The notes: generated by a model from the letters alone, not told the origin. Shown: positions 8,188 to 17,796, numbered from the stretch's first letter. The stretch: DNA of 34,892 bases from Eubacteriales bacterium (GCA_030531385.1 JAUNNP010000016.1:1-34892); one strand, 5' to 3'. Made by a program: numbers and translations.

Positions 8188-11100
8188 ATGGAATCCAAAT
8201 CATCAAAAAGCACTTTAAAAAAATTAGATATTTTAGGTTTTAAAAAGATCCTGGAAATGCAGACCGGCCTTTCGGCCGGGAAACGCATTGCCTTTAATGC
8301 CGCCACGATCATCTCACTTATAGTAATACTTATACTCTCAGCATACTTTATTTCTATGCGTTTTTATTCCGATCTCGAAGAAAAAGAACGTGAGCTTTCA
8401 ATTACCATCAACGCAATAGAGAAAAGATATGATTACTCCAAGCAGTTATTTGTTTCAGACATCGAGACTCTCAAGGGTCTTATCGTTACCGAGGAAAATC
8501 TCCAGCTTCTTAATTTAAGAAATACTCCAAGAGCTTCCTGGCAGTATTCACTTGATGATTTCACTTCAGACGATGATAATGTCGAGTACTATATTTACCA
8601 GAATGGGGTATGTACACTTCACAGCTCCAATGCCCGGGGCATTGCTCTGAATGATGATTCCTTCAATTCACTGCTCAGCAATATGTCTGTATGCTATGAC
8701 GAAGTCACTGCTGATATGTTTTATGCCATGCCGATAAATGGAATAGCCGGCGAGAGCAATACGGAATACCTGGTGACAATGTATCGTGAGGCAAATGGCT
8801 CAGAGCTTACAGCCATGGATGAACGCAATGTATTCAGTCTCACCCAGACCGTGACTGACGGCGGCGGCATCATCATTTACAACAATAAAAATGGCAATAT
8901 CCTTTCTTCAACTACCGAAGAATGGATCGGAATGGATATAACAGAAGTCTCAAAGAATAATATCCATAATGTTCTTTCAGCTGAGCTCACCTCTTACAGT
9001 GTTCCATACATTTTAAGGAATCTTAACGGTACCAGGGCCTTAAGAGCTGAACTCGATAATGATATTTCCATTGTGGTATATATGCGTTTGGATAAGTGTT
9101 TTCACGAATGCATATACAACATTATTATACCGATAGGATTTTTCATACTGTGCAGCATTCTCCTGCTCTCCTGTGCCAGACTCACCTGCCTTATACGCAA
9201 TCAGATGCGCCGTGAGGATGAGCTTATAAAGCTTGGTAAGGATATTTGGCTTGATAAGGTATGTGCTAAAAAAATAATTTCACTTTTCCTTGCCTGCCTG
9301 ATCTGTCTTATAACCATTACAGGATACATTTCTGTCCTCAACGATCTGAGCCGTGAAAATATCGATTCCGATATGAATCTTTCAAATATCATTAAGGAAG
9401 AAGCAAATAACAACGACATCAGGACCTATTTTGAGGATTCCAGAAATTTTGATTCAGTGCTGACCTTCAGAAAAGTGGTAAGCATGCTCGATTCGAATGA
9501 ACTGCTTGCCAGCAACGAACATCTTGCATCTATCAATAACATATGCGGAACTGATGAGATCACGATCTTCGATCAGAACGGAGTTTCTATAGCCTCATCG
9601 TCCGGCTTTGTCGGATATAATCTCATTCACAATGCCGATGAATCACAAGACGAGAACCGTGCCTGGGCAATACTCACAACCAATACCTCAGAAGATATTT
9701 TTTTATCTGACAGTGATGCCTATGAATACTGTTATGTTTCAAAGCTCAAATCTGCAGATCAAGGGGTAATCTGCATTTATTATACCAATAGAGTATTTGA
9801 AGAACTGACTGAAAGCTTAAGTCCGCAGAATCTCATTCTGGAATCGGATTTTGGAGATTCTGATATAATTTATTACTCTCCTCTGACTCCGGACGTACTG
9901 TATCTTGCTGCTGCAGGAGACAAAGGCGGATCTGAAACACTTGTTATAGACAACACCCTTGATGCTTCACAGCTTTATGATGGATATTTCGGAATGGTCA
10001 AGCTGAATGACACCAAATACTATATCAATATTAAGGCTGATGATAATGAAGGCAGTGAAGATACATTCTTTATTTCTGCGCACAATATGAACCATGTTTC
10101 AGGCCGGATTTTCTTCATGATCAGATTTATCGCTCATGGAATATGCATAGTATGTGTATTGCTGCTCTTTTTATTTGTTCCATGCCATATCGACGACCGG
10201 AATCTTCTCAAAAATCAGAGACAGGATGATTTCGACCCGAAGACCGGAAGCCTGGACAATGCTGAAGCTGATTATGTTGCGGGCGGAAGCGCTGAAATGA
10301 TAAGCGACAGCCTGGGCGATGAACAAAGCAACGACAGCATTCTCCGCCGTGAAAAGCTTCAGAAGCTTAAGCTTTCAAACGAACTTATCAACAGGCATTT
10401 TACAGTTTTAATGTGGCTTATAGGCGTTGCGTGCATTGCATCATTTATCATCTTCCTGTTCCTTGAGTCCTTTGAGGATGTCAATAACCATTCTTTGGTC
10501 AAGTACTTGCTTCACTATCCATGGCAGAGGGGACTAAACCTGTTCTCCATAACGATGATACTTATTCTGGTCACTCTAATATGGTTCTCCGGATATATCA
10601 TCTGCAGGCTTGTAAAGCTGATCCTTGAAAGCCTTGGACCAAAGTGGCAAACAATAGGACGCCTTTTGATAAGTGCTATTCAGTTTGCGTGCCTGATCGC
10701 CTCCATACTCATTGTATTAAGTGAGCTCGGTGTAAACACCAGGACCATAGTTGCCAGTGCAGGTCTTACTTCCGCCATTATCGGTTTTGGCGCACAGAAG
10801 ACATTTGAAAATGTCTTCTCCGGATTATTTACCATTTTCGAGGGAAATTTCCGCGTAGGCGATATTGTTTCAATAAATGGCTGGACCGGAATGATCAAGT
10901 CGATAGGCATCCGTACTACCTGCATTGAGAGCTTCGGTTATTTCAATGATTATAAAAATACCCGTGTCATCAATAACTCGATGCTCACGGATATAACCAA
11001 TCTCTCCAGAAGTCCTTCTATGGCATGCGCTCTTATCCCGGTGCCATATGAGGCTGACTTTGATTTTATCGAAGACCTGTTTAACAAAAATGAAGCCATA

Positions 11101-11373
11101 ATTTCCGCGAAGATACCGGAAGCTACCGAAGGACCTTTCTATGACGGTATCGTTATTCTTGAGGACTCAGCAAAGATCATCCGCTATCGCGTAAAGTGCA
11201 ATGAATCCAACCGCACCTTCCTCGAGCGCCGCCTTATGCAGCTTGCTGTGCAGCTTCTTGAGTCCAACGGCATCAGCATACCGTTCAACCAGCTGGTTCT
11301 TCATAACGGCGATATTGATCTGCCTGTAAATGTGAAGGGCGATAACGGTATTGATAAGAACAGAGACAAATAA
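8188..11373 (+). CDS. Large MscS-family channel with two extracytoplasmic sensor-like modules
   Basis: The C-terminal ~250 residues are an MscS core. The pore-lining helix lies at ~853-880 (ASAGLTSAIIGFGAQKTFENVFSG), followed by FEGNFRVGDIVSINGWTGMIKSIGIRTT, the beta domain that lines the cytoplasmic vestibule. Unlike the ~280-residue E. coli MscS, it has a long N-terminus: TM at ~36-57, an outside region ~58-308, TM at ~309-335 and ~361-384, a second outside region ~385-640, TM at ~640-665, an acidic cytoplasmic linker, then three further TM helices. The outside regions resemble double-Cache-type sensors, but that is inference. It sits in an operon with the cyclase upstream and the rhomboid downstream, and has a paralogue at 22666-25914. 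The RBS is weak (AGGTAATT), suggesting coupling. Confidence 0.85.
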   Translation: MESKSSKSTLKKLDILGFKKILEMQTGLSAGKRIAFNAATIISLIVILILSAYFISMRFYSDLEEKERELSITINAIEKRYDYSKQLFVSDIETLKGLIVTEENLQLLNLRNTPRASWQYSLDDFTSDDDNVEYYIYQNGVCTLHSSNARGIALNDDSFNSLLSNMSVCYDEVTADMFYAMPINGIAGESNTEYLVTMYREANGSELTAMDERNVFSLTQTVTDGGGIIIYNNKNGNILSSTTEEWIGMDITEVSKNNIHNVLSAELTSYSVPYILRNLNGTRALRAELDNDISIVVYMRLDKCFHECIYNIIIPIGFFILCSILLLSCARLTCLIRNQMRREDELIKLGKDIWLDKVCAKKIISLFLACLICLITITGYISVLNDLSRENIDSDMNLSNIIKEEANNNDIRTYFEDSRNFDSVLTFRKVVSMLDSNELLASNEHLASINNICGTDEITIFDQNGVSIASSSGFVGYNLIHNADESQDENRAWAILTTNTSEDIFLSDSDAYEYCYVSKLKSADQGVICIYYTNRVFEELTESLSPQNLILESDFGDSDIIYYSPLTPDVLYLAAAGDKGGSETLVIDNTLDASQLYDGYFGMVKLNDTKYYINIKADDNEGSEDTFFISAHNMNHVSGRIFFMIRFIAHGICIVCVLLLFLFVPCHIDDRNLLKNQRQDDFDPKTGSLDNAEADYVAGGSAEMISDSLGDEQSNDSILRREKLQKLKLSNELINRHFTVLMWLIGVACIASFIIFLFLESFEDVNNHSLVKYLLHYPWQRGLNLFSITMILILVTLIWFSGYIICRLVKLILESLGPKWQTIGRLLISAIQFACLIASILIVLSELGVNTRTIVASAGLTSAIIGFGAQKTFENVFSGLFTIFEGNFRVGDIVSINGWTGMIKSIGIRTTCIESFGYFNDYKNTRVINNSMLTDITNLSRSPSMACALIPVPYEADFDFIEDLFNKNEAIISAKIPEATEGPFYDGIVILEDSAKIIRYRVKCNESNRTFLERRLMQLAVQLLESNGISIPFNQLVLHNGDIDLPVNVKGDNGIDKNRDK

Positions 11374-11381
11374 GCGGTAAC

Positions 11382-11960
11382 ATGATGGATAAGAATCAGA
11401 GAAAACATTATAATGCGCCTGTTGTACTTTGTTTTGCAGCCATTTGCTTCATAGCTACATTGCTTGGATCTATTACAGACGGCAAGAGTACTGTGCTCTT
11501 ATTCATGACCTATCATTCACCGCTTAGCTCGCCTCTTACTTATTTAAGATTCTTCACGCATGTCTTCGGTCACAATGGATGGGATCACTTCTTTCACAAT
11601 ATGTTAATGCTGCTGCTTGTAGGCCCGATGCTGGAAGATGAATATGGTCACAGACTTATTGCGGTAATGATACCTGTTACTGCCGTAATTATCGGTGTAC
11701 TCAACTACATTTGTTTTCCTGATACAGCGCTCTGCGGTGCAAGCGGGGTAGTCTTTGCCTTTGTCCTCTTTGCTGCTGTCACCAATATAGTGAACAGAAA
11801 GGTACCGATATTATATATAGTCCTGGCCGCATTACTATTTGGCAAAATGTTTATGGACGATTTCAGAACTGTCGGCATTTCATGGATGGCTCATTTAGTC
11901 GGTGGACTCATCGGCGGTGCTGCCGGTCTAATTTATATCCGCCACTATGATCGCCAATAA
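11382..11960 (+). CDS. Rhomboid-family intramembrane serine protease
   Basis: This 192-residue, six-helix-type membrane protein cleaves transmembrane substrates within the bilayer if active. Catalytic landmarks are present: HFFHNMLML (the H-x-x-x-N oxyanion helix), the nucleophilic serine in CGASGVVFAF, and the catalytic histidine in MAHLVGGLIGG. It lacks the extended N- and C-terminal domains of larger rhomboids. It begins 8 nt after the MscS-like stop with ATGATG and little RBS, which suggests translational coupling. Its partner could be the neighbouring channel's membrane segments, but that is speculation. Confidence 0.88.
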   Translation: MMDKNQRKHYNAPVVLCFAAICFIATLLGSITDGKSTVLLFMTYHSPLSSPLTYLRFFTHVFGHNGWDHFFHNMLMLLLVGPMLEDEYGHRLIAVMIPVTAVIIGVLNYICFPDTALCGASGVVFAFVLFAAVTNIVNRKVPILYIVLAALLFGKMFMDDFRTVGISWMAHLVGGLIGGAAGLIYIRHYDRQ

Positions 11961-11978
11961 ACCCACCTCCCGGGGTCT

Positions 11979-13307
11979 CTATTTTCTCCATATCTTCATT
12001 TTCTCAGCCTCGTGGATCAGAATATCACGGAACTTCGGATGCGCTATTGAGATCAGCCTTTCGGCGCGCTCCCAGGAGGAAGCCCCCTCAAGATTAACGA
12101 CACCATATTCAGTGGCTATGTAGTAGACCTGGCTTCTCGGGGATGTGATAATGTCACCGCTGAACTTTGGAAGGATGCAGCTGTGTATATGCCCCTTTGA
12201 ATCCGTGAAAGTCGAGTTCAGGCAAAGAAATGACTTTCCGCCTCGCGATATCGAAGCTCCCTCCAGGAAATCAAGCTGTCCTCCGGTACCGCTGACCTGA
12301 CGGGTTCCCACACTTTCAGAACTTACCTGACCGAACAGATCCACGCTTATGCAGCTGTTAATAGAGACCATGTTATCGATTTTTCCGATTATGCTCGGAT
12401 TATTGACATATTCCATCGGATATGCGAGTATGCTCGGATTATCATCGAGCCACTCATAGAGTTCAGGTGAACCTATTGCACAGCCAAGCACACTCTTGCC
12501 CTTATTTAAGTTCTTATATTTATTTGTGAGCTTTCCGGCTTTAAAGAGTTCCAGATAGGCATCAGAGCACAGCTCCGTATGCATTCCCAGATCCTTAAGA
12601 TCTGACTTTGCGAGAATAGTACCAAGTGCATCCGGCATTCCGCCTATACCGATCTGAATAGTTGCGCCATCCTTAATATAAGGAATCAGATTCTCTGCTA
12701 TCCTTTTCTCATTGTCGGTGATGATATGCTTCTTAAGCTCATGAAATGGGGCATGCTCGCCCTCAACCACATAATCGACCTCTGAAATATGAATGCAGTC
12801 ATCATAACCTCCGCGAACCTTCGGGAGGTTTTCATTGACCTCAACTATTACGATTTTTGCACGACGCAGTATTTCTCCTGTCGTTCCGGTATGAAGTGAA
12901 AAATTGAAATATCCATGCTTGTCCATCGGTGTCACCGAGACCATGGCAACATCGACATTAATAAAGAAAGTATAATACGCCGCCAGATTATGAAAAACCA
13001 TGGGTGTATAATAGCACAGGCCGCGGTCACAGAGCTCACGCTCATAGGCTGAACAATGCCAGCTGTGATAGATAAAATGTTTCTTGGTCTGATCGATCTC
13101 CGCAACATGGATGGGACCCTCGATCATGTTCCCGCGGATCTTGACGTCAAAAAGCTCATCACGCCTGGCGGCAAGAGCTGAGTCAAGCAATACAGGTTTG
13201 GCAAGACATGAGCTGTAATCGACCCAGTCTCCGCTCTTTATTACCTTGACCGCCTCCTGAGCCGTCCTTAGCTTGCTTTTATATTCGTCTGCATAATTTT
13301 TTAACAT
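11979..13307 (-). CDS. Acetyl-CoA hydrolase/transferase family protein, butyryl-CoA:acetate CoA-transferase-like
   Basis: The family moves CoA between acyl-CoA and acetate. The 442-residue length fits the 4-hydroxybutyrate/butyryl-CoA CoA-transferase group. Key sequence: the catalytic glutamate in GMHTELCSD (E245), the glycine loop IQIGIGGMPDALG, and ISVDLFGQVSSESVG followed by SGTGGQLDFLEGAS, close to the butyrate-producer enzymes of Lachnospiraceae. It would catalyse the last step of butyrate formation with acetate as acceptor. Distinguishing But from 4Hbt needs a phylogeny, so I give no symbol. GGAG lies 6 nt before the ATG. It ends with TAG, showing that TAG works as a stop in this genome. 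Confidence 0.85.
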   Translation of the reverse strand: MLKNYADEYKSKLRTAQEAVKVIKSGDWVDYSSCLAKPVLLDSALAARRDELFDVKIRGNMIEGPIHVAEIDQTKKHFIYHSWHCSAYERELCDRGLCYYTPMVFHNLAAYYTFFINVDVAMVSVTPMDKHGYFNFSLHTGTTGEILRRAKIVIVEVNENLPKVRGGYDDCIHISEVDYVVEGEHAPFHELKKHIITDNEKRIAENLIPYIKDGATIQIGIGGMPDALGTILAKSDLKDLGMHTELCSDAYLELFKAGKLTNKYKNLNKGKSVLGCAIGSPELYEWLDDNPSILAYPMEYVNNPSIIGKIDNMVSINSCISVDLFGQVSSESVGTRQVSGTGGQLDFLEGASISRGGKSFLCLNSTFTDSKGHIHSCILPKFSGDIITSPRSQVYYIATEYGVVNLEGASSWERAERLISIAHPKFRDILIHEAEKMKIWRK

Positions 13308-13358
13308 TTATATCTCCAGGCAGCATTACATAGGTCATTTTATACTATCGCATTATAT

Positions 13359-16217
13359 TTACTTTTTAGAATACTTCCTTAAATATGCCTCAAATTCCGA
13401 CTCCGGAAGCGGCTTCGAGTAATAGTAGCCCTGTATCCAGTCGCAGCCTGCTTCCCTTAAAAATTCCAGCTGTTCCTCTGTCTCAACGCCCTCTGCCACT
13501 GTGCGAATACCAAGGGTCTTTGTGAGACTGATAACTGCAGAAAGCACACGTGCCTTCTTTTCATTGTGAAGCTGAAGCATAAATACTCTGTCCAGCTTGA
13601 CTATATCAAGCGGCAGTGTCGCAAGCGTATTAAGCGATGAGTAGCCCGATCCAAAATCATCCATTTCAACTTCAAAGCCCATCTCCCGGCACTTATCGAT
13701 CTTAGCTGTAATTTCTTCAAGATTATCTGAAAATACAGACTCTGTGATCTCAATATGGAGCAGCTTAGGATCTATACCGGCCTCTTCAACAGGCTTTTTT
13801 ATGAACTCAAGATGATTCGGATGATCAAAGTCCTTTCTTGAAGCATTTACAGAAACAGGAACAATGTCAATTCCTGCATTCATCCACTTCTTCAGATTTT
13901 CACAGGTCCTGGTCCATACATAATAATCTGCATATGTTATGAATCCATTCTTTTCGAACAGTGAGATGAAATCATTTGGCGGCATAAATCCGTACTGCGG
14001 ATGAAGCCATCGAATAAGCGCTTCGGCTCCCACAAGTTCACCTGTAACAGCATCATGCTTGGGCTGATAATAAACCCTGAACTGTTTTTCAGTATATGCA
14101 TTCTGCATGCTTAATTCGATTTTCTGCTCCTTTTCATATTTTGCCTGCAGCTCGCCATTATAATAGGTATATCTCTTGCCATACAGTCCGCTGATAGACC
14201 TTACTGCCATGATTGCGCGGTCACATAATATTGATATAGGAAGCTCATGGTCTACATCGTCATAAATGCCCATTTTAAGCCGAAGACCTTTTATCGGGAA
14301 TGACGACTCTATACCATCGATCATCTTCTCCATAAAATCTGCTGCACCGTCTGAATCATCTGATTTAGGGTCATACTCCATCATGCTCACAAACTGGTCG
14401 CCGCCATACCTTCCAACCAGCATTCCCATTTCAGCTGCATATTTCAAAGATCTGCTGCCGGCCTTGAGAACGGCATCTCCCATGCCTTCCCCATACTTTT
14501 CATTAATAGCCTTGAAATCATCTATATCTGACACTATAAGACTGTAATGCTTGTCGGGATTGTTCCTTAACAGTATCTCTGCATGATGATAGAAAGCCTG
14601 TCTTGTATAGAGTCCGGTAAGATCATCATATTCTACTACGGACAATGCTGCCGCAGATTCCCTAAGTCTAATAGTATTGCCTATACGACCAAGCAGTATT
14701 TTTGTATTATATGGCTTTGACACAAAATCTGCGGCTCCAAGTTCAATACATTTTTCTTCAGAGGCACTGGTTTTGGCATTTGCCGCAACAATTACAGGAA
14801 CCAGACTAAGCAGTGCATCCCGTCTTACTTCTCTTAAAAATTCATATCCGTCCATTACCGGCATTACAATATCAAGCATGACCAGAGAAATTTCTTTAAG
14901 ATGTGCCTTGAGCATGTCCATGCCCTCTCTGCCGTCCCCGGCTTCAAGCACATAGTATTCTTCCATAAGAATTTCTTTAAGAAGCTGCCTGTCAGTCTCT
15001 GAATCATCGATAATAAGTACAGTTCGTTTTCCGGACGCCGAAGCAGATGAGATCGATCTTTCCTTTTGTGTTTCTATAACACCTGACTGCTTGCCCTCAA
15101 GCTTAACAGTATAAAGCTCTTTATCAGCTTCACGCAGCAATTCAGAAGCAGACTTTCCCTTAACAAACTCCGTACATCCTATGCTCATTGACAAATGGAA
15201 TGACTCAGAAATGCTTTCAGCTTTCAGCTGTTCATTGATCTCCTGAATTATAAGCTTTGGAACGCGTTCTGACTGGGCTTCTATAAGGATAACAAATTCA
15301 TCTCCTCCAAACCTTGCGGCATCGCAATGGTACTTGGCGCAGATAGAATTCAGTACACCCGCTGTCATAATAAGCGCATGGTCTCCCTCAAGGTGACCAT
15401 GGATATCATTTATAAGCTTGAAGCCATCAAGATCGCCCATCAAAACATAGAGTTTTTCCTCACTGCTGTTCTGTTTTCTGATTTTATCCTTTAAAAGATT
15501 ATCCAGCATCTCCCTGTTCGGAAGACCTGTAAGAACATCTCTGGTTATTCTGTTGTTCTGTGAGATCGCATAGTTTGCAAGAAGAGAAAGTGTTATGGAA
15601 AATTCCATCGTATCGATCTGGTTTGCCTTTACGCACACCTGGATGCCGCCAAGTATATATGGCGGTACGGCAAACATGGCAATCGAAAGAAATGTATTCC
15701 TTTCTTTTACGGTATCTGAAAGAAGAAACCAGTGAATACCAAAGGCTGTGACAATTGCCAGATATAAATAAGGCACTAACTGAAGAAAGAAGGTATTGGC
15801 ACGAACATAATATCCGGCCTCATCGATATAAAAGATAAGTTTGGTATACGGTGCCAGGATCAGCATGATGATCTCGGCCACACCGGGAATGTAGAACAAA
15901 ATATGCTGAAGCCGTGACTCCCAGATAGGGGTCGGAAACTGGCTGTTGCTGTACTCAAAGAAGCACATACTCGTGATGCATATGAGTGAGAGGTAAATTA
16001 TATTAAAGATATAATTATATGCCGTGAGATCGGGGATGCCGTCAGTCCAGTAGGCCCCGATCTCCATAAAGCAACCCAAAAATGTACAAATATAAATACC
16101 GGATAATGGATTTATTATATCCGGCTTCCAATATCTTATATTAAAGAAAAACAAAACAGCCAGAAACAGTGCACATAAAAGCAGCACTTCGGTGTTCGCA
16201 ACAATGTTACTTCCCAT
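13359..16217 (-). CDS. Membrane GGDEF-REC-GGDEF-EAL c-di-GMP regulator
   Basis: The 952-residue domain order is: about seven hydrophobic segments (~10-215), a first GGDEF domain with intact GGDEF at 304-308, a response-regulator receiver (~398-515; acidic D404/D405, phospho-acceptor D449, K501), a second GGDEF domain with the degenerate GGDQF at 605-609, and a C-terminal EAL phosphodiesterase (~705-948). The EAL domain keeps E732-A-L, NASR, EITES, DDFGSGYSS, KLDRVFM and AEGVETEEQ, so it is probably active. The first GGDEF lacks an RxxD inhibition site. The glutamate needed for catalysis is replaced in the second, which is therefore likely regulatory. GGAAGGG precedes the ATG. An internal receiver between two GGDEF domains is uncommon. 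No cognate kinase is visible. Confidence 0.9.
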   Translation of the reverse strand: MGSNIVANTEVLLLCALFLAVLFFFNIRYWKPDIINPLSGIYICTFLGCFMEIGAYWTDGIPDLTAYNYIFNIIYLSLICITSMCFFEYSNSQFPTPIWESRLQHILFYIPGVAEIIMLILAPYTKLIFYIDEAGYYVRANTFFLQLVPYLYLAIVTAFGIHWFLLSDTVKERNTFLSIAMFAVPPYILGGIQVCVKANQIDTMEFSITLSLLANYAISQNNRITRDVLTGLPNREMLDNLLKDKIRKQNSSEEKLYVLMGDLDGFKLINDIHGHLEGDHALIMTAGVLNSICAKYHCDAARFGGDEFVILIEAQSERVPKLIIQEINEQLKAESISESFHLSMSIGCTEFVKGKSASELLREADKELYTVKLEGKQSGVIETQKERSISSASASGKRTVLIIDDSETDRQLLKEILMEEYYVLEAGDGREGMDMLKAHLKEISLVMLDIVMPVMDGYEFLREVRRDALLSLVPVIVAANAKTSASEEKCIELGAADFVSKPYNTKILLGRIGNTIRLRESAAALSVVEYDDLTGLYTRQAFYHHAEILLRNNPDKHYSLIVSDIDDFKAINEKYGEGMGDAVLKAGSRSLKYAAEMGMLVGRYGGDQFVSMMEYDPKSDDSDGAADFMEKMIDGIESSFPIKGLRLKMGIYDDVDHELPISILCDRAIMAVRSISGLYGKRYTYYNGELQAKYEKEQKIELSMQNAYTEKQFRVYYQPKHDAVTGELVGAEALIRWLHPQYGFMPPNDFISLFEKNGFITYADYYVWTRTCENLKKWMNAGIDIVPVSVNASRKDFDHPNHLEFIKKPVEEAGIDPKLLHIEITESVFSDNLEEITAKIDKCREMGFEVEMDDFGSGYSSLNTLATLPLDIVKLDRVFMLQLHNEKKARVLSAVISLTKTLGIRTVAEGVETEEQLEFLREAGCDWIQGYYYSKPLPESEFEAYLRKYSKK

Positions 16218-16236
16218 AAGAAGTCCCTTCCGCTTA

Positions 16237-16308
16237 CAGGTGAACTCAATTTTCCCCTGCAGGTGTACTTACTTTTTCTTTCAGGTGAACTCAATTTTCC
16301 TTTGCAGG
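16237..16308. repeat. Tandem duplication of a gene 3' end (27-bp units, 45-bp period)
   Basis: Copies at 16237-16263 and 16282-16308 match at 25 of 27 positions. The second copy contains the last codons and TGA stop of the CorC/HlyC-type gene. The first lies just downstream of that stop on the minus strand. The period is 45 nt, a multiple of three, so readthrough of the first TGA would reach an identical Glu-Asn-stop ending 15 codons later. Confidence 0.75.
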
Positions 16309-17541
16309 CAGTATAAGATGTACCTTTTCCACGCGGTTTTTCCTTACGATCGCCGCAATAAGCTTGGTTCCATCATCAAGCATGACTGTTTCACCGCTCT
16401 TCGGAAGTCTGTCGAGATATTCGATCAGAAAACCTCCGACCGTATCATACTGTTCTGACTCCAGCTTGGTTCCAAGCTCTTCATTTACAGTATCAAGACT
16501 GACACTGCCCTCGACGAGATACTCACCCTTTTGTGCAAGCTCTGAAATCTCGTCAATTTCATTTTTATCAAATTCGTCGTGTATCTCACCGACTATCTCT
16601 TCAAGTATATCCTCGAGAGTTATAACTCCGGACGTAGCCCCATACTCATCCAGAACTATGACCATGGTCCTTGACGCTTCACGCATCTCGATGAGCAGGG
16701 TACCGACCTCCTTATGCTCAAAGGTAAAGCAGGGCTCTCTCATAAGCTTTCTAATGCTGAACTGCTCATCCCTTGGCATAGCTATCAGATCCTTGACATT
16801 CATGATTCCGATAACAATGTCATCATTCTCATCATATACAGGATACCTGGTGTATTCATTTTCCATATATATTTCCATGAATTCATCATAGGAAATATCA
16901 GCATTTATAAATGTAATATCCGGCTTTGGCACCATGATGTCGCGGGCATAAGAATCATCAAGCCTGAAAACATTGCTGATCATTTCGAACTCGTCGCTCT
17001 CTATGGCACCCTCTTCATTGGCTACATCAACAAGTTCTTTCAGCTCGTCCTCTGTCATGGTGTTTTTCTGATCCGGATCGACCTTGAGTATAAACAAAAA
17101 GATTCTCCTGAGAAGCTCGATCACCCAGATAAAGGGCGTCAGCACAAGCATGATAAAGTAGATCGAACCGGAATATGAAAGTGACAATCTAAGCGCGTAG
17201 GTGGATGCAAGAGTCTTTGGAAAGATCTCTCCGAGAATAAGCACAACAAGTGTAAGTACACCGGTCGCAATTCCGACTGCATTTGAACCAAAGAGCCTTA
17301 TTACTATGGTAGTTGTGAGTGCGGAAGCCGAAATGTTGACTACATTATTTCCGATCAGTATGGCTGAAAGCATTTTAGGCGAATGGTCCAGTATCCAAAG
17401 CACCTTCTCCGCCTGCTTGTTCTCTTCGTTAGCCAGAAGCTGTACCTGTATTCTGTTGACTGTTGTAAATGCTGTCTCCGCCGATGAAAAGAATGCCGAC
17501 CCGGCAAGCAATAAGATCAATATGACCCAATCAATTGACAT
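16291..17541 (-). CDS. CorC/HlyC (CNNM-type) membrane protein with CBS domains
   Basis: These proteins are linked to Mg2+/Co2+ efflux or homeostasis; the hemolysin name is historical. An N-terminal DUF21/CNNM membrane domain (~1-150) holds about four hydrophobic segments, including FFSSAETAFTTVNR and ILGEIFPKTLA. A CBS pair follows (VFRLDDSYARDIMVPKPDI; VLDEYGATSGVITLEDILEEIVGEI), then a CorC_HlyC C-terminal domain (YDTVGGFLIEYL). I chose ATG 17541 over the upstream TTG at 17559 because GGGAG lies upstream of the ATG and would overlap a TTG start. Its 3' end is part of a tandem duplication. Confidence 0.88.
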   Translation of the reverse strand: MSIDWVILILLLAGSAFFSSAETAFTTVNRIQVQLLANEENKQAEKVLWILDHSPKMLSAILIGNNVVNISASALTTTIVIRLFGSNAVGIATGVLTLVVLILGEIFPKTLASTYALRLSLSYSGSIYFIMLVLTPFIWVIELLRRIFLFILKVDPDQKNTMTEDELKELVDVANEEGAIESDEFEMISNVFRLDDSYARDIMVPKPDITFINADISYDEFMEIYMENEYTRYPVYDENDDIVIGIMNVKDLIAMPRDEQFSIRKLMREPCFTFEHKEVGTLLIEMREASRTMVIVLDEYGATSGVITLEDILEEIVGEIHDEFDKNEIDEISELAQKGEYLVEGSVSLDTVNEELGTKLESEQYDTVGGFLIEYLDRLPKSGETVMLDDGTKLIAAIVRKNRVEKVHLILPAKEN

Positions 17542-17559
17542 TTTAAATGATTCTCCCAA

Positions 17560-17767
17560 AGCTATATGTTTATGGATCTTAAGCTCTTGCGTCTAAAACG
17601 CAGGCGTTCGATCCTGAACTTTTGACATTAGCATCAATATTATACACCATAAATAGCTGAGTTTATGTATTTTATTTGTAAATAATACAAAAAAGCTGAA
17701 TTTGTTGAATCGCAGCATTGAATCAGTTTATGTCATGCCCCTGTCATGCCCCTGCCAAAGTATCGCA
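17560..17767. repeat. AT-rich intergenic region with small repeats
   Basis: There is no gene here. It holds an ACTTTTGACA copy (17618-17627) of the dispersed TGTCAAAAG word, a small hairpin (TGCGT/ACGCA near 17590), and an 11-bp perfect tandem repeat TGTCATGCCCC at 17731-17741 and 17742-17752. The divergent genes on both sides must be transcribed from here. Confidence 0.5.
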
Positions 17768-17796
17768 TTGACATAAAATCCCGCGGCAGATAAAAT
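17768..17796 (+). promoter_or_regulatory. Promoter for the NifX-SlyD fusion gene
   Basis: A consensus TTGACA (17768-17773) and TAAAAT (17791-17796) with 17-nt spacing lie 44 nt before the chosen start codon. This is one of the best sigma-70/SigA-type matches in the window. The 11-bp TGTCATGCCCC tandem repeat ends 15 nt upstream of it and could be an operator. Confidence 0.75.
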
